Notes under the pieces: generated by a model
The model's input: only the letters and a program-made list of their open reading frames with translations
Databases searched by the model: none
What the model was told of the DNA's origin: nothing
In this document: in pieces, positions 10,389 to 19,001 of the stretch
Layout: each line of letters starts with the position of its first letter
Numbering within the stretch: position 1 is the stretch's first letter
Origin: Bacteroidales bacterium
GTDB lineage: Bacteria; Bacteroidota; Bacteroidia; Bacteroidales; Marinilabiliaceae
Length of the DNA stretch: 64,000 bases
Reading direction: 5' to 3'
Assembly: GCA_024401335.1 (NCBI GenBank)
Contig: JAKSLH010000007.1
Location: 44,571-108,570, forward strand
Program-made: the position numbers and the translations under genes

Positions 10389-10610
10389 TTATTGCTCGTA
10401 TGTATTCTCTTCGAAGTTGTCTTCGTCTTCTGTCTTGCTTGATTTTTCAAATGATTCATAATGCTTTTTTGCCATGTCGGCTATCGCTTGGTCATGGCCT
10501 GTGAGAGCTGCAAAAGGTGCAAATTGTGCCGCGCGTTGATACATAGACATCTGTGGATGATGTTTTGATACGTGATGTGGCATGTTGATTATATCGTCAT
10601 AGTTATTCAT
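10389..10610 (-). CDS. YolD-like small protein paired with a Y-family polymerase
   Basis: 73 residues containing YDDIINMPHHVSKHHP and MSMYQRAAQFAPFAALTG, the core of the YolD-like family usually seen in Firmicutes next to UvrX/DinB-type polymerases. The C-terminal 20 residues are acidic and probably disordered. Its ATG overlaps the stop codon of the polymerase gene by 4 bases, so translation is likely coupled. Role inferred from context only: an accessory of the lesion-bypass polymerase. Confidence 0.75.
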   Translation of the reverse strand: MNNYDDIINMPHHVSKHHPQMSMYQRAAQFAPFAALTGHDQAIADMAKKHYESFEKSSKTEDEDNFEENTYEQ

Positions 10611-12115
10611 GCTTTATGTCCTCCTATCTGTGCATTACGATCGCGTGCTGTCGCTCCATCTGAAAAACTTGTGCCTTTGAGAATGGCGTTTTTGCCAAAG
10701 CGTTGTTTTATGTTTATTAGCGCCTCTTGTATGCGTCGTTCCTTGTCTCGTTGTGCTTCCCTGTTCTCTTCCTCCTCTGCTTTGACGTTGTAGTCGGTAA
10801 ACAGGTCTAGTTGTGTGGGAATACATTTCCTCTTTTGAGCTGTCTCTTCAGGAATTATGCGGTTTGCAACAATGGTCAGTCGTCTCACCATAAGTTTCTT
10901 GTCAACCATATTGTCATAGATGTTCAATATGGAGTCTATAATCTCTTTGCTCGATGAGGTGTGCTCGTTGAGTGTCGCTGTTCCATGTGTCGGTTTCGGT
11001 GCCAGGCGTCCGTAGTAGTCTCTCACAGTGACACCTGGATAATCTGGCCTGTTGTTGTTTGCTTCAAATGATTCGTAGTTGACAGTAAGTGTTAGTTGGT
11101 CGGTTACTAGCCGTTTGCTGACAAGGTCGAGGCTAATGGCGTCGGCCATCTCCATGACAACGTTTCTGGCTTTGGCAAACGTATATGGCTCTGAGAGCAC
11201 CTGTCCGCTGCTCATTGAATTGGTCTCTGGCTTATAGGCCTTGATATAGTCCATTGTGCAGGGCTCCCAGCCCCATGCATGGTCTATTAGTAGTTCTGCG
11301 TTGACACCAAAGAGCTTGTATAGCAGTTCTTCATTTTCTATCGATGTACGCGCTAACTTACCCATAGTGTCAATGCCATATAACGCTAGTTTGTCGGCAA
11401 TGCCCCTGCCTAACCTCCAGAAGCTGGTTAATGGCTTGTGGTCCCATAGCTGACGTCGGTATGCCATCTCGTCAAGTTCTGCAATTCGTACACCATCTTT
11501 GTCTGCTGGTATGTGTTTCGCAACTATGTCCATGGCTATCTTGGCTAGATACATATTGGTGCCAATGCCGGCTGTAGCAGTGATTCCTGTGTTCTTCAGC
11601 ACGTCGCGGATCATCTTTATGGCTAGGTCATGCGCCGACATCTTATATGTGCTGAGATAATTGGTCACATCCATGAAGACCTCATCTATTGAGTAGACGT
11701 GTATGTCCTCTGGGGCTATATACTTCAGATATATCTTATAGATGCGTGTGCTGTAGTCTATGTAGAATGCCATTCGTGGAATGGCTCTGATGAAGTCGAG
11801 CTCCCAGTTTGGATGTTGTTTTATCTCGGTGTCATTGGTTGACTTGCCTGTGAAATGGTTTCCGGGAACTCGTCGTAGTCTTTCGTAGTTTACCTCTTTG
11901 ACTCTTTGAACGGCCTCAAACAAACGCGCACGTCCACTGATGCCGTATGCCTTTAATGATGGCGAGACAGCAAGACAGATCGTTTTCTCTGTCCTGCTCT
12001 CGTCGGCCACCACAAGGTTTGTTGTCAATGGATCAAGCCCTCTCTCAACGCATTCTACAGAAGCATAGAATGATTTGAGGTCAATAGCTATGTATGTGCG
12101 TTGCTTGTCGGGCAT
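10607..12115 (-). CDS. Y-family (UmuC/UvrX-like) DNA polymerase
   Basis: Error-prone lesion-bypass polymerase of 502 residues. The first metal-binding motif is IAIDLKSFYASVEC near residue 10 and the second is VYSIDEVFMDVT near 142. A helix-hairpin-helix-like thumb follows (FWRLGRGIADKLALYG), then the little-finger domain. QLDLF near residue 436 fits the consensus of a beta-clamp binding peptide. The C-terminal tail GATARDRNAQIGGHKA matches the tail I recall from Firmicutes homologues of the YolD-linked type. No LexA-like box was recognised upstream. It lies 6 bases from the nitroreductase gene. Confidence 0.92.
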   Translation of the reverse strand: MPDKQRTYIAIDLKSFYASVECVERGLDPLTTNLVVADESRTEKTICLAVSPSLKAYGISGRARLFEAVQRVKEVNYERLRRVPGNHFTGKSTNDTEIKQHPNWELDFIRAIPRMAFYIDYSTRIYKIYLKYIAPEDIHVYSIDEVFMDVTNYLSTYKMSAHDLAIKMIRDVLKNTGITATAGIGTNMYLAKIAMDIVAKHIPADKDGVRIAELDEMAYRRQLWDHKPLTSFWRLGRGIADKLALYGIDTMGKLARTSIENEELLYKLFGVNAELLIDHAWGWEPCTMDYIKAYKPETNSMSSGQVLSEPYTFAKARNVVMEMADAISLDLVSKRLVTDQLTLTVNYESFEANNNRPDYPGVTVRDYYGRLAPKPTHGTATLNEHTSSSKEIIDSILNIYDNMVDKKLMVRRLTIVANRIIPEETAQKRKCIPTQLDLFTDYNVKAEEEENREAQRDKERRIQEALINIKQRFGKNAILKGTSFSDGATARDRNAQIGGHKA

Positions 12116-12121
12116 GTGTCA

Positions 12122-12739
12122 TTAGAAGTATTTTACAACATCATTGATCTCTCGTCGTTCTGGACGGTTAGGCTCTCCGTTGCGATATCCAAGTGAAATG
12201 ACGGCCATGACGGTCTCCTCAGAAGGAATGCCGAGAAGCTGACGGAGTCCTTCACTGTCGCGCATGCCCATTATGAGTGTGTCAAAGCCCATGGCGCGAG
12301 CCTGGAGTATGAGGTAGGCGTTGCTAAGACCATTGTCGTATGCACCCCAGCCTTCACCGATCTCGTTTGTCGCTTCACCACGGAAAAAGCCTGATTTGCC
12401 CTGCTCAAATGTAGAGACGATGAGCACCGGAGCTCCTGCTATGCGGTCTTTGTTGGCTCCTGTGAGTTCACGTACTGCTTCCACCTTGTCTGGAGATACA
12501 GCTACATAGTACTTTGTTGGCTGCTGGTTGGCCCATGATGGAGCTTCTTGAACCGCTGTGAGCAGCTCTTCCACCTGTTCCTTCGATATGCTCTTTGTGG
12601 CGTCATACGAACGAACGCTGCGACGTGTCTTGATTACTTCGCTGAATGATACATCCGATTGGGTTTCTGTCTGTGCCCCTGTGCAAGAGAACATCATAAA
12701 AGCAGTCACAAGGCCTGCAAATAGAATTGACTTTTTCAT
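12122..12739 (-). CDS. Nitroreductase-family lipoprotein
   Basis: FMN-dependent nitroreductase-type oxidoreductase of 205 residues. FSEVIKTRRSVRSYD near residue 32 is the usual N-terminal flavin-contact motif, and the C-terminus VISLGYRNGEPNRPERR is also typical. Unusually for this mostly cytoplasmic family, it carries a lipoprotein signal (MKKSILFAGLVTAFMMFSC, cysteine near 19), so it should be exported and lipidated. Similar lipoprotein nitroreductases occur in other Bacteroidota. Substrate unknown. Confidence 0.85.
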   Translation of the reverse strand: MKKSILFAGLVTAFMMFSCTGAQTETQSDVSFSEVIKTRRSVRSYDATKSISKEQVEELLTAVQEAPSWANQQPTKYYVAVSPDKVEAVRELTGANKDRIAGAPVLIVSTFEQGKSGFFRGEATNEIGEGWGAYDNGLSNAYLILQARAMGFDTLIMGMRDSEGLRQLLGIPSEETVMAVISLGYRNGEPNRPERREINDVVKYF

Positions 12740-12782
12740 CTTATAAGTATTAGTATTGATGAATGTATTATGAGTTTACTCC

Positions 12783-13298
12783 TTATTGGCAATACTGATA
12801 TGCCAGTCGCTCGTCACCACTCCAGCAATGGATTATCCCGCAGTATCTGAATCCGGCTTTGGTTATGATATTCTGCATGACTTTGTTGTCCCGATGTGTG
12901 TCAATACGTATTGTCTTGTGCTTGCTAAGGGCATATTTCATGACTATGGCGAATATTCCTTTCTCCTCGCCACTACTGGCTATCCTGTGTATTGTCCCGT
13001 ATGACTCATCGTTGATCCACGCTCCGTCGTATATGATTTTATATGTTGGATCCATCCCGCCGCGAAGTACAAATGTAGCAACAACCTTGTCTTCTCTCAT
13101 GCACACGTAGCTGTCACCGCTTTCTATGTCACTCATCAAAAGGTCTTCACTCGGATAAGTCTCCGCCCATTGGTTTGGATTACCGGTCTCTGCCATGAAT
13201 CTGCGTGCAATGGCAAATATCTCATGTAGACGAGGTATGTCTGATATACTCGATTTCCGTATGATTAATTTGCCTGTGTGTAGTGATGCGTTATTCAT
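12783..13298 (-). CDS. GNAT-family N-acetyltransferase
   Basis: About 171 residues. The start of the fold reads LIIRKSSISDIPRLHEIF and the C-terminal part IRIDTHRDNKVMQNIITKAGFRYCGII is the typical acetyl-CoA-binding end of GNAT enzymes. The ATG at 13298 (MNNASLHTG) places the first strand at the usual distance. A longer reading from 13346 adds 16 unlikely residues. First gene of the reverse run. Acceptor substrate unknown. Confidence 0.8.
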   Translation of the reverse strand: MNNASLHTGKLIIRKSSISDIPRLHEIFAIARRFMAETGNPNQWAETYPSEDLLMSDIESGDSYVCMREDKVVATFVLRGGMDPTYKIIYDGAWINDESYGTIHRIASSGEEKGIFAIVMKYALSKHKTIRIDTHRDNKVMQNIITKAGFRYCGIIHCWSGDERLAYQYCQ

Positions 13299-13538
13299 GC
13301 TATAAATATATGCAGTTCCAGCCATATTTCTACTCTCTGATGTCATTTTTCTTCTTCCTTTCTGAAGATTGCTTTGAACTGAGAAATGGTGCTTTTTTAC
13401 TTTTGCTTGAACTATCTCGAACTATGTTTTGTCTCGTGTTGTATGATCGTGATGATAATAAGTGTCATTTTTTTAGCTAATACGAAATATAGTCCAATAT
13501 AAGTGAATTTTCTATCTTTTTTCATGCCTCAAACACGC

Positions 13539-13546
13539 TAACTTTG
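13539..13546 (+). promoter_or_regulatory. -7 element (TAACTTTG) for the export operon
   Basis: TAACTTTG matches the Bacteroidota -7 consensus TAnnTTTG, 53 bases before the tolC-like start. The -33 element is only a T-run near 13515. The rest of the 300-base gap between the divergent genes (13299-13599) shows nothing else I can assign. Confidence 0.6.
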
Positions 13547-13599
13547 TGGTCTGAAATCAAGTATAACGGAGAGAAAACAAAAGAAAACTCGAATTAATA

Positions 13600-15126
13600 A
13601 TGAGACGAATTGTATTATCATTAATCATGATTGTTATGGCGAGCGCTGCGATGGCTCAACCATTGCAACTCAGCCTCGACAGCTGCATCAGTCTTTCAAT
13701 AAAAAACAACAAAGACATCTCTATTGCACAGATGAATCAAGAGGCGGCTAAGTACGCCCGCAAGGAGGCTTTCACTCATTACCTCCCTCGCGTTGAAGCT
13801 GTAGGTACCTATGTGCGTAATCAGAAGGAAATATCATTGCTAAGCGACGAACAGAAGGAGATGTTGAGCGGCATGGGCACCACTATGGGAACTGCGGTCG
13901 GCTCTTCTATGAATGCTATGAACGAAAAGGCGACTGCTATGCTTCAGGGTATGGCTCAGCAGAACCCTCAGATGGCTCAGCAGCTTGCTCCATTGTTCCA
14001 GCAGTTTGGCGATATGGCCAGTCAGATGGCTACTGGTATGGTACAGAGCCTCAGTGGCGTGGGTGACGGTCTTGTCGATGCTCTTCGCACTGATACTCGT
14101 AATGTCACAGCTGTTGCTCTTATGCTTACTCAGCCTGTATATATGGGTGGTAAGATTGTTGCTTATAATAAGATTACTCATTACGCAGAACAGATAGCTG
14201 AGGCACAGGCCGACCAGAAGATCCAGGAGCTTATCGTTCAGGTAGAGACTGCTTATTGGCAGATTGTGTCTCTCGAGAGCAAACGCGAACTCGCTATCGG
14301 ATATAAGAATCTTATCGATACTCTCGACTATAATGTTCAGCAGCTCATAGCTAGCGGCCTTGCTTCTAAGGCTGATGGACTGAGTGTTAAGGTTAAGAAG
14401 AATGAGGCCGACGTGACTATTATCCAGATTGATAATGGCCTGGCTTTGTCTCGTATGCTTCTCTGTCAGTTGTGTGGTTTGGATATAAACACCGACATTC
14501 ATCCTACCGACGATGTTCTCTCTTCACCTGTCGGCGAGGTGGGTCCTTCGTCTTCTTGCGTTGAGACGGCTATGGGTAACCGACCAGAACTTAAGGCTCT
14601 TGGCCTTTTGTCTAAAATCAATGAGGAGAAGGTGAAGGTTGTTCGTTCTGAATATCTCCCATCGGTGGCTGTCACTGCTAACTATATGTGGTCCAACCCT
14701 TCCGTATTCAACGGTTTTGAGAATAAGATGAAGGGTATGTGGAATGTAGGTCTTCTTGTTAAGGTTCCACTTGTTAATTGGGGCGAAGGTGTCTACAAGG
14801 TTAAATCGGCTAAGCTCAAGGCTCGTGTGTCTGATGCTTCTTTGGTTGAGGCTCGAGAGAAGATTGAGTTGCAGACTACTCAGTGCGCTCAGCGTGTGAC
14901 AGAGGCTGCTAACCGTGAGGTGACTGCTCAGCGTAGCATGGAAGAGGCTGAGGAGAATCTTCGTTTCGCTACTCTCGGAATGAACGAGGGACTTGTCCCT
15001 ATCAGCAATGTTCTTATGGCTCAGACGGCATGGCTCTCTGCTAAGTCAACTGTTCTCTCTGCTCGCATCGATCGACGTCTTGCTGAGGTTAACCTTAAAC
15101 GAGCTATGGGTAGTGTGAATTATTGA
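13600..15126 (+). CDS. TolC-family outer-membrane efflux protein
   Basis: 508 residues with signal peptide (cleavage after AMA near residue 19), starting the mature part with LQLSLDSCISLSIKNNKDI as in outer-membrane factors. The protein would form the outer-membrane channel of a tripartite exporter. Between residues about 85 and 165 there is an insertion rich in Met, Gln, Ala and Gly (for example MLQGMAQQNPQMAQQLAPLF) that E. coli TolC lacks; Bacteroidales homologues often carry a similar one. The second repeat ends with RAMGSVNY. It heads an operon with an HlyD protein and two permeases. Confidence 0.92.
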   Translation: MRRIVLSLIMIVMASAAMAQPLQLSLDSCISLSIKNNKDISIAQMNQEAAKYARKEAFTHYLPRVEAVGTYVRNQKEISLLSDEQKEMLSGMGTTMGTAVGSSMNAMNEKATAMLQGMAQQNPQMAQQLAPLFQQFGDMASQMATGMVQSLSGVGDGLVDALRTDTRNVTAVALMLTQPVYMGGKIVAYNKITHYAEQIAEAQADQKIQELIVQVETAYWQIVSLESKRELAIGYKNLIDTLDYNVQQLIASGLASKADGLSVKVKKNEADVTIIQIDNGLALSRMLLCQLCGLDINTDIHPTDDVLSSPVGEVGPSSSCVETAMGNRPELKALGLLSKINEEKVKVVRSEYLPSVAVTANYMWSNPSVFNGFENKMKGMWNVGLLVKVPLVNWGEGVYKVKSAKLKARVSDASLVEAREKIELQTTQCAQRVTEAANREVTAQRSMEEAEENLRFATLGMNEGLVPISNVLMAQTAWLSAKSTVLSARIDRRLAEVNLKRAMGSVNY

Positions 15127-15176
15127 TCCAATGCTCTTTCACAATATTAATTGATAATAGTAAAACATATAATATA

Positions 15177-16169
15177 ATGAAACTCAAGAAATCATCAGTG
15201 GTAGCAATGGTGTTTGCTGCCTTCATATTGGCCGCAATGGTTGTCGTTGTTGCAATGGGCTTGTTCCTTCCTGAACGTTCGGAGACTATTCAGGGTGAGA
15301 TAGAGACAACCGATTACCGTGTTTCAAGTAAGGTCCCTGGACGTGTTCTCGAGATACGTGTTCAGGAGGGCGATCAGGTTCATAAGGGCGATACATTGGC
15401 TATCCTCGAAGCTCCTGATGTTAGCGCTAAGCTTGATCAGGCTAATGCTCTTTTCGAAGCTGCTCAGGCTCTCGAGGATAAGGCTCGCAATGGCGCCTTG
15501 AAGGAGCAGATACAGGGCGCATACGAGATGTGGCAGAAGGCAAAAGCTGGTCTTGAAGTGGCCGAGAAGAGCTACAACCGCGTGTCTAGCCTCCTCAAGA
15601 ATGGTGTTGTCTCTGAACAGAAATACGATGAGGTTAAGGCTCAGTATGATGCAATGGTTGCAACAGAAAAGGCTGCTCAGGCTCAGTATGAGATGGCTCT
15701 CAACGGCGCTCGTGCCGAAGATAAACAGGCTGCTCAGGCTAAGGTTAAGCAGGCTAAGGGTGCTGTTAGTGAGGTCAACTCTTACATCAGCGAGACGGTG
15801 CTTGTTGCTATGGCCGATGGCGAGGTGACTGAGATATTCCCTGAACTTGGCGAACTTGTCGGCTCTGGCGCTCCTATTATGAATGTTGCGATGACTGGCA
15901 ATATATCTGTTATTTTCAATATCCGTGAGGATTACCTCCCTGGCATAACTGTCGGTTCTGAAGTCGTTGCTTATGTGCCTGCTTTTGATAAGAATATCAA
16001 TCTTCGTATCAGCCGTGTGAAGAATGTGGGCAACTTTGCTGTGTGGAAGGCTACTAAGGCATCCGATGGCTATGACCTTAAGATGTTCGAGGTGCGTGCC
16101 CTCCCTGTCGATGCTTCCGACCTTGAAAATATGCGTTCTGGCATGAGCGCTATACTTAAACTAAACTAG
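15177..16169 (+). CDS. HlyD-family periplasmic adaptor
   Basis: 330 residues with one N-terminal membrane anchor (VVAMVFAAFILAAMVVVVAMG). The lipoyl-like half motifs are visible (VPGRVLEIRVQEGDQVHKGDTL near residue 50, and LVAMADGEVTEIFPELGELV near 205) on either side of an alpha-helical hairpin rich in Ala, Gln and Lys, followed by a beta-barrel part. This is the membrane-fusion subunit linking an inner-membrane ABC permease to TolC. The ATG at 15177 is chosen because an upstream in-frame start at 15123 overlaps tolC and lacks a sensible signal. Confidence 0.92.
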   Translation: MKLKKSSVVAMVFAAFILAAMVVVVAMGLFLPERSETIQGEIETTDYRVSSKVPGRVLEIRVQEGDQVHKGDTLAILEAPDVSAKLDQANALFEAAQALEDKARNGALKEQIQGAYEMWQKAKAGLEVAEKSYNRVSSLLKNGVVSEQKYDEVKAQYDAMVATEKAAQAQYEMALNGARAEDKQAAQAKVKQAKGAVSEVNSYISETVLVAMADGEVTEIFPELGELVGSGAPIMNVAMTGNISVIFNIREDYLPGITVGSEVVAYVPAFDKNINLRISRVKNVGNFAVWKATKASDGYDLKMFEVRALPVDASDLENMRSGMSAILKLN

Positions 16170-16197
16170 GCGTCTGTTCTCTGTAAATACATCGCTC

Positions 16198-17391
16198 ATG
16201 ACATTGTTCCCAAAACATAAGAACATATGGCAGAAGATAATTATGCTTTGCGTCGATGATGTGAAGGAGTATATTCATCGTCCACTGGTGCTTTTCAGCT
16301 TGCTCGTGGCTCCTCTGATCTGTATATTCTTCTTTACTTCTCTGATGATGGCTGGCTTGCCTACCGATCTGCCTGCTGCGGTGGTCGATGAAGACGATAC
16401 GCAGGTTACTCGATCTTTCATCCGTACTATGGATGCTATGGAACAGACCGATATTGTCGCTCATTTCCATACTTTCAGTGATGCGCGTGAGGCAATGCAG
16501 AGGGGTGAGATATATGCGTTTTTCTATATCCCTAAGGGAACTACTCAAGAGGCTATATCGAGCCGTCAGCCACATGTCTCTTTCTATACTAATGAGACTT
16601 ATTTCATACCAGGCGCTCTTCTGATGAAGGATATGCGCCTGTCTGCTGAGCTGCTCGGACTTTCTCTCACTCGTGAGACTCTTTATGGAAAGGGCCTTAC
16701 CCCTGAGCGTGCTATGGGCATACTTCAGCCTATCGTCATCGAAAAGCATCCTTTGGGTAATCCGCATCTTAATTATTCGGTTTATCTTACCAACATCATA
16801 TTGCCTGGTATAATATTTATCCTTACCATGCTCATGTCTAGCTACGTGATTGGTATGGAGTGGAAGAAGAACCGTCAGCGTCAGCTCTATCGTGAAGTGG
16901 GCTACTCGCAGACTACTGCGCTTGCTGGTAAGCTGTTGCCTATAACGCTTATCTATTCGTTCTTCATCCTGTTTATCGATGTTTACCTCTACAAATACCT
17001 TGAGTTCCCTTGCCACACTGGCATCTTCCCTATGTTCGTCACTGGTGTGATGGGCGTATTGGCTTCTCAGGGATTGGCAATACTTGTGTTCGGCATATTC
17101 ATAGGCCAGATGCGCTTTTCTATGAGTGTGTGCTCCCTGTGGGGTATATTGGGCTTGTCGCTCTCCGGATTTACCTTCCCGGTGTCGGCTATGCATTCTA
17201 GCCTTCAGACATTGTGCTATCTGTTCCCATTGCGTCATTACTATCTCATCTATGTTAATCAGGCGCTCAATGGTTATCCTATAGGATATGTGTGGAGCAA
17301 TTTCTTTGCATTGCTGTGCTTCATGCTCGTTCCGTTCATTGTGATGCCTCGCTATCGCAAGGCGTTCCTGGTGACAAAATATAAGCCATAA
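16198..17391 (+). CDS. ABC-2 type permease, first of a pair
   Basis: 397 residues in the layout of YhhJ/YbhS-type ABC-2 permeases: one N-terminal membrane helix (LVLFSLLVAPLICIFFF near residue 32), a periplasmic domain of about 150 residues (from LPAAVVDEDDTQVTRSF), then five or so membrane helices from about residue 195. It would form a heterodimer with the next gene product. No ATP-binding domain is fused. Confidence 0.88.
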   Translation: MTLFPKHKNIWQKIIMLCVDDVKEYIHRPLVLFSLLVAPLICIFFFTSLMMAGLPTDLPAAVVDEDDTQVTRSFIRTMDAMEQTDIVAHFHTFSDAREAMQRGEIYAFFYIPKGTTQEAISSRQPHVSFYTNETYFIPGALLMKDMRLSAELLGLSLTRETLYGKGLTPERAMGILQPIVIEKHPLGNPHLNYSVYLTNIILPGIIFILTMLMSSYVIGMEWKKNRQRQLYREVGYSQTTALAGKLLPITLIYSFFILFIDVYLYKYLEFPCHTGIFPMFVTGVMGVLASQGLAILVFGIFIGQMRFSMSVCSLWGILGLSLSGFTFPVSAMHSSLQTLCYLFPLRHYYLIYVNQALNGYPIGYVWSNFFALLCFMLVPFIVMPRYRKAFLVTKYKP

Positions 17392-17397
17392 ACAGTT

Positions 17398-18582
17398 ATG
17401 AGATATATAAGAAACATTCTACAAGTATGGTATGCTGAACTGATGCAGGTTAGCCACAACTTTGGCCTCATCATCTTTTCTGTCCTTGTGCCTCTTGCAT
17501 ATCCGCTTCTCTACACTTTTGTCTATACCGGCGAAACAGTTCGAGAGGTTCCTGTGGCTGTCGTTGACGAATGTCACTCTAGCCTTAGCCGCGAATTTGT
17601 CCGTAAGGTCGATGCTTGCTCTGAAGTCGAGGTGCTCTATCGATGCGATCTCGCTCAGGCTCAGGAACTGATGCGACGTGAAGAGGTCTATGCTGTTATG
17701 CGTATCCCTTCGAGCTTCGGTCGCGATTTGGCTCATGGACAGCAGACTTATGTGAGCCTCTATTGCGACATGCGTAGCATGCTCTACTATAAGGCGGCTT
17801 TGGTCGCAGCTTCCAATGTGTCGCTCGATATGAATGCCGATATCAAGGTTAATAACTATCTACGTCCTACAACCGACCGACAGGCTGAGATAATGAAGGC
17901 TCCGGTGACCAATTCGTATGTCGCTCTCTATAATCCTCAGAGTGGCGTGGCGAGCTTCTTGTTGCCTGCCGTTCTTATGCTTATCATTCAGCAGTTGCTG
18001 TTCTTGAGCATCGGTACATCAATGGGTGTCTTTCGTGAGCAGAATAGGGGAGTGGGCATTCCTCTTAGCAATCCGTTCTACCGCTCTCCTGTGTGCATTG
18101 TATTGGGTAAGACGGCTTTCTATGCTCCGTTGTTCGCTCTTATAGGTGTCTATATGTATGGTGGCGTCACATCGTGGTTCTCACTGCTTTCATTGGGCGA
18201 CTATACAACGTTCCTGGCGTTTCTTGTGCCTTATGTGCTGGCATGCACTTTCATGGGTATAACGATGTCTATATTCCTCTTCCGTAGCGAAGACTCTATG
18301 TTGCTCTATATCTTCATGTCGGTGCCTTTGCTTTTCCTTAGCGGCATGTCATGGCCTGTGGCTTCAGAACCTATGTTCTGGCGTTGTATATCATGGATAT
18401 TCCCTTCTACATTTGGTACACATGGCTATGCCCGTATTATGGGTACAGGAGCTACTATCAATGAGGTGGCATGGGAAGTGCGTAACCTATGGTTGCAGTG
18501 CGCTTTCTATTTTATGACGGCTTGTGCGGTCTATTATTATGAAGTACATCGTCTTGAGAAGAGACTGAGAAATAACGGCTGA
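17398..18582 (+). CDS. ABC-2 type permease, second of a pair
   Basis: 394 residues, paralogous to the preceding permease and with the same topology: membrane helix near residues 20-42, a periplasmic domain beginning VPVAVVDECHSSLSREFVR, then membrane helices from about residue 180 to the end. It starts 6 bases after the first permease. Together with the TolC and HlyD proteins it makes an exporter, but no ABC ATPase gene lies in this operon or elsewhere in the window. Confidence 0.88.
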   Translation: MRYIRNILQVWYAELMQVSHNFGLIIFSVLVPLAYPLLYTFVYTGETVREVPVAVVDECHSSLSREFVRKVDACSEVEVLYRCDLAQAQELMRREEVYAVMRIPSSFGRDLAHGQQTYVSLYCDMRSMLYYKAALVAASNVSLDMNADIKVNNYLRPTTDRQAEIMKAPVTNSYVALYNPQSGVASFLLPAVLMLIIQQLLFLSIGTSMGVFREQNRGVGIPLSNPFYRSPVCIVLGKTAFYAPLFALIGVYMYGGVTSWFSLLSLGDYTTFLAFLVPYVLACTFMGITMSIFLFRSEDSMLLYIFMSVPLLFLSGMSWPVASEPMFWRCISWIFPSTFGTHGYARIMGTGATINEVAWEVRNLWLQCAFYFMTACAVYYYEVHRLEKRLRNNG

Positions 18583-18606
18583 TAAAGCTTGATGTTTATG
18601 ATATAT

Positions 18607-18649
18607 GCAGAGGCTGTCCTTTCCCGGACATGTCCTCTGCTTTTTTTTT
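18607..18649 (+). terminator. Terminator of the export operon
   Basis: Stem GCAGAGG / CCTCTGC, extended by an inner GTCC / GGAC pairing, followed by nine T residues. Confidence 0.88.
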
Positions 18650-18882
18650 GTTCTCTATAGAGTAGCATGCCATTTCTGTGAGGTGCTAAATTCTATCCTG
18701 CTCTAAATTTTAACATTTAGAACAGCGTGAAATTTTGTAATTATTATAATTTTGTAAACAATTATGGACTATGCAGTTAGTCATAAACTGCTAACACATG
18801 CGTTTGTTAGTTTTTATGATATAACGATAGTATATGGCGTTGATATGAAATCAATTGATATTCAAGTAGATACGAGAAAAAT

Positions 18883-18970
18883 GGGGGGGGTAGAATCCGC
18901 TTCTAGTCATCGTCATATCAGATATATAGAGTCTTCTGTTGGTGCAATTGGCATCGGCAGAAGACTTTTT
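18883..18970 (+). promoter_or_regulatory. Leader of the CsgG-like operon with G8 tract and terminator-like hairpin
   Basis: The 419-base gap before the next gene holds a run of eight G (18883-18890) and a hairpin of nine perfect pairs, AGTCTTCTG / CAGAAGACT (18930-18966), running into five T, only about 31 bases before the start at 19002. It looks like a transcription attenuator. It could also end a short upstream transcript. A TAATTTTG box at 18747-18754 could be the -7 element. The small open frame 18764-18979 across this leader has no recognisable protein character. Confidence 0.45.
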
Positions 18971-19001
18971 GCGTTTTGAAGTATAATAAAAATCTATATC
19001 T

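Noticed and set aside
16156-17238. 360-codon reverse frame
   Set aside because: It is antisense to the ABC-2 permease gene, which has clear membrane topology and an operon place. The reverse frame has no domain.
18764-18979. 71-codon open frame in the leader of the CsgG-like operon
   Set aside because: It runs through the G8 tract and the terminator-like hairpin, has no protein-like pattern or family, and is better explained as leader sequence.
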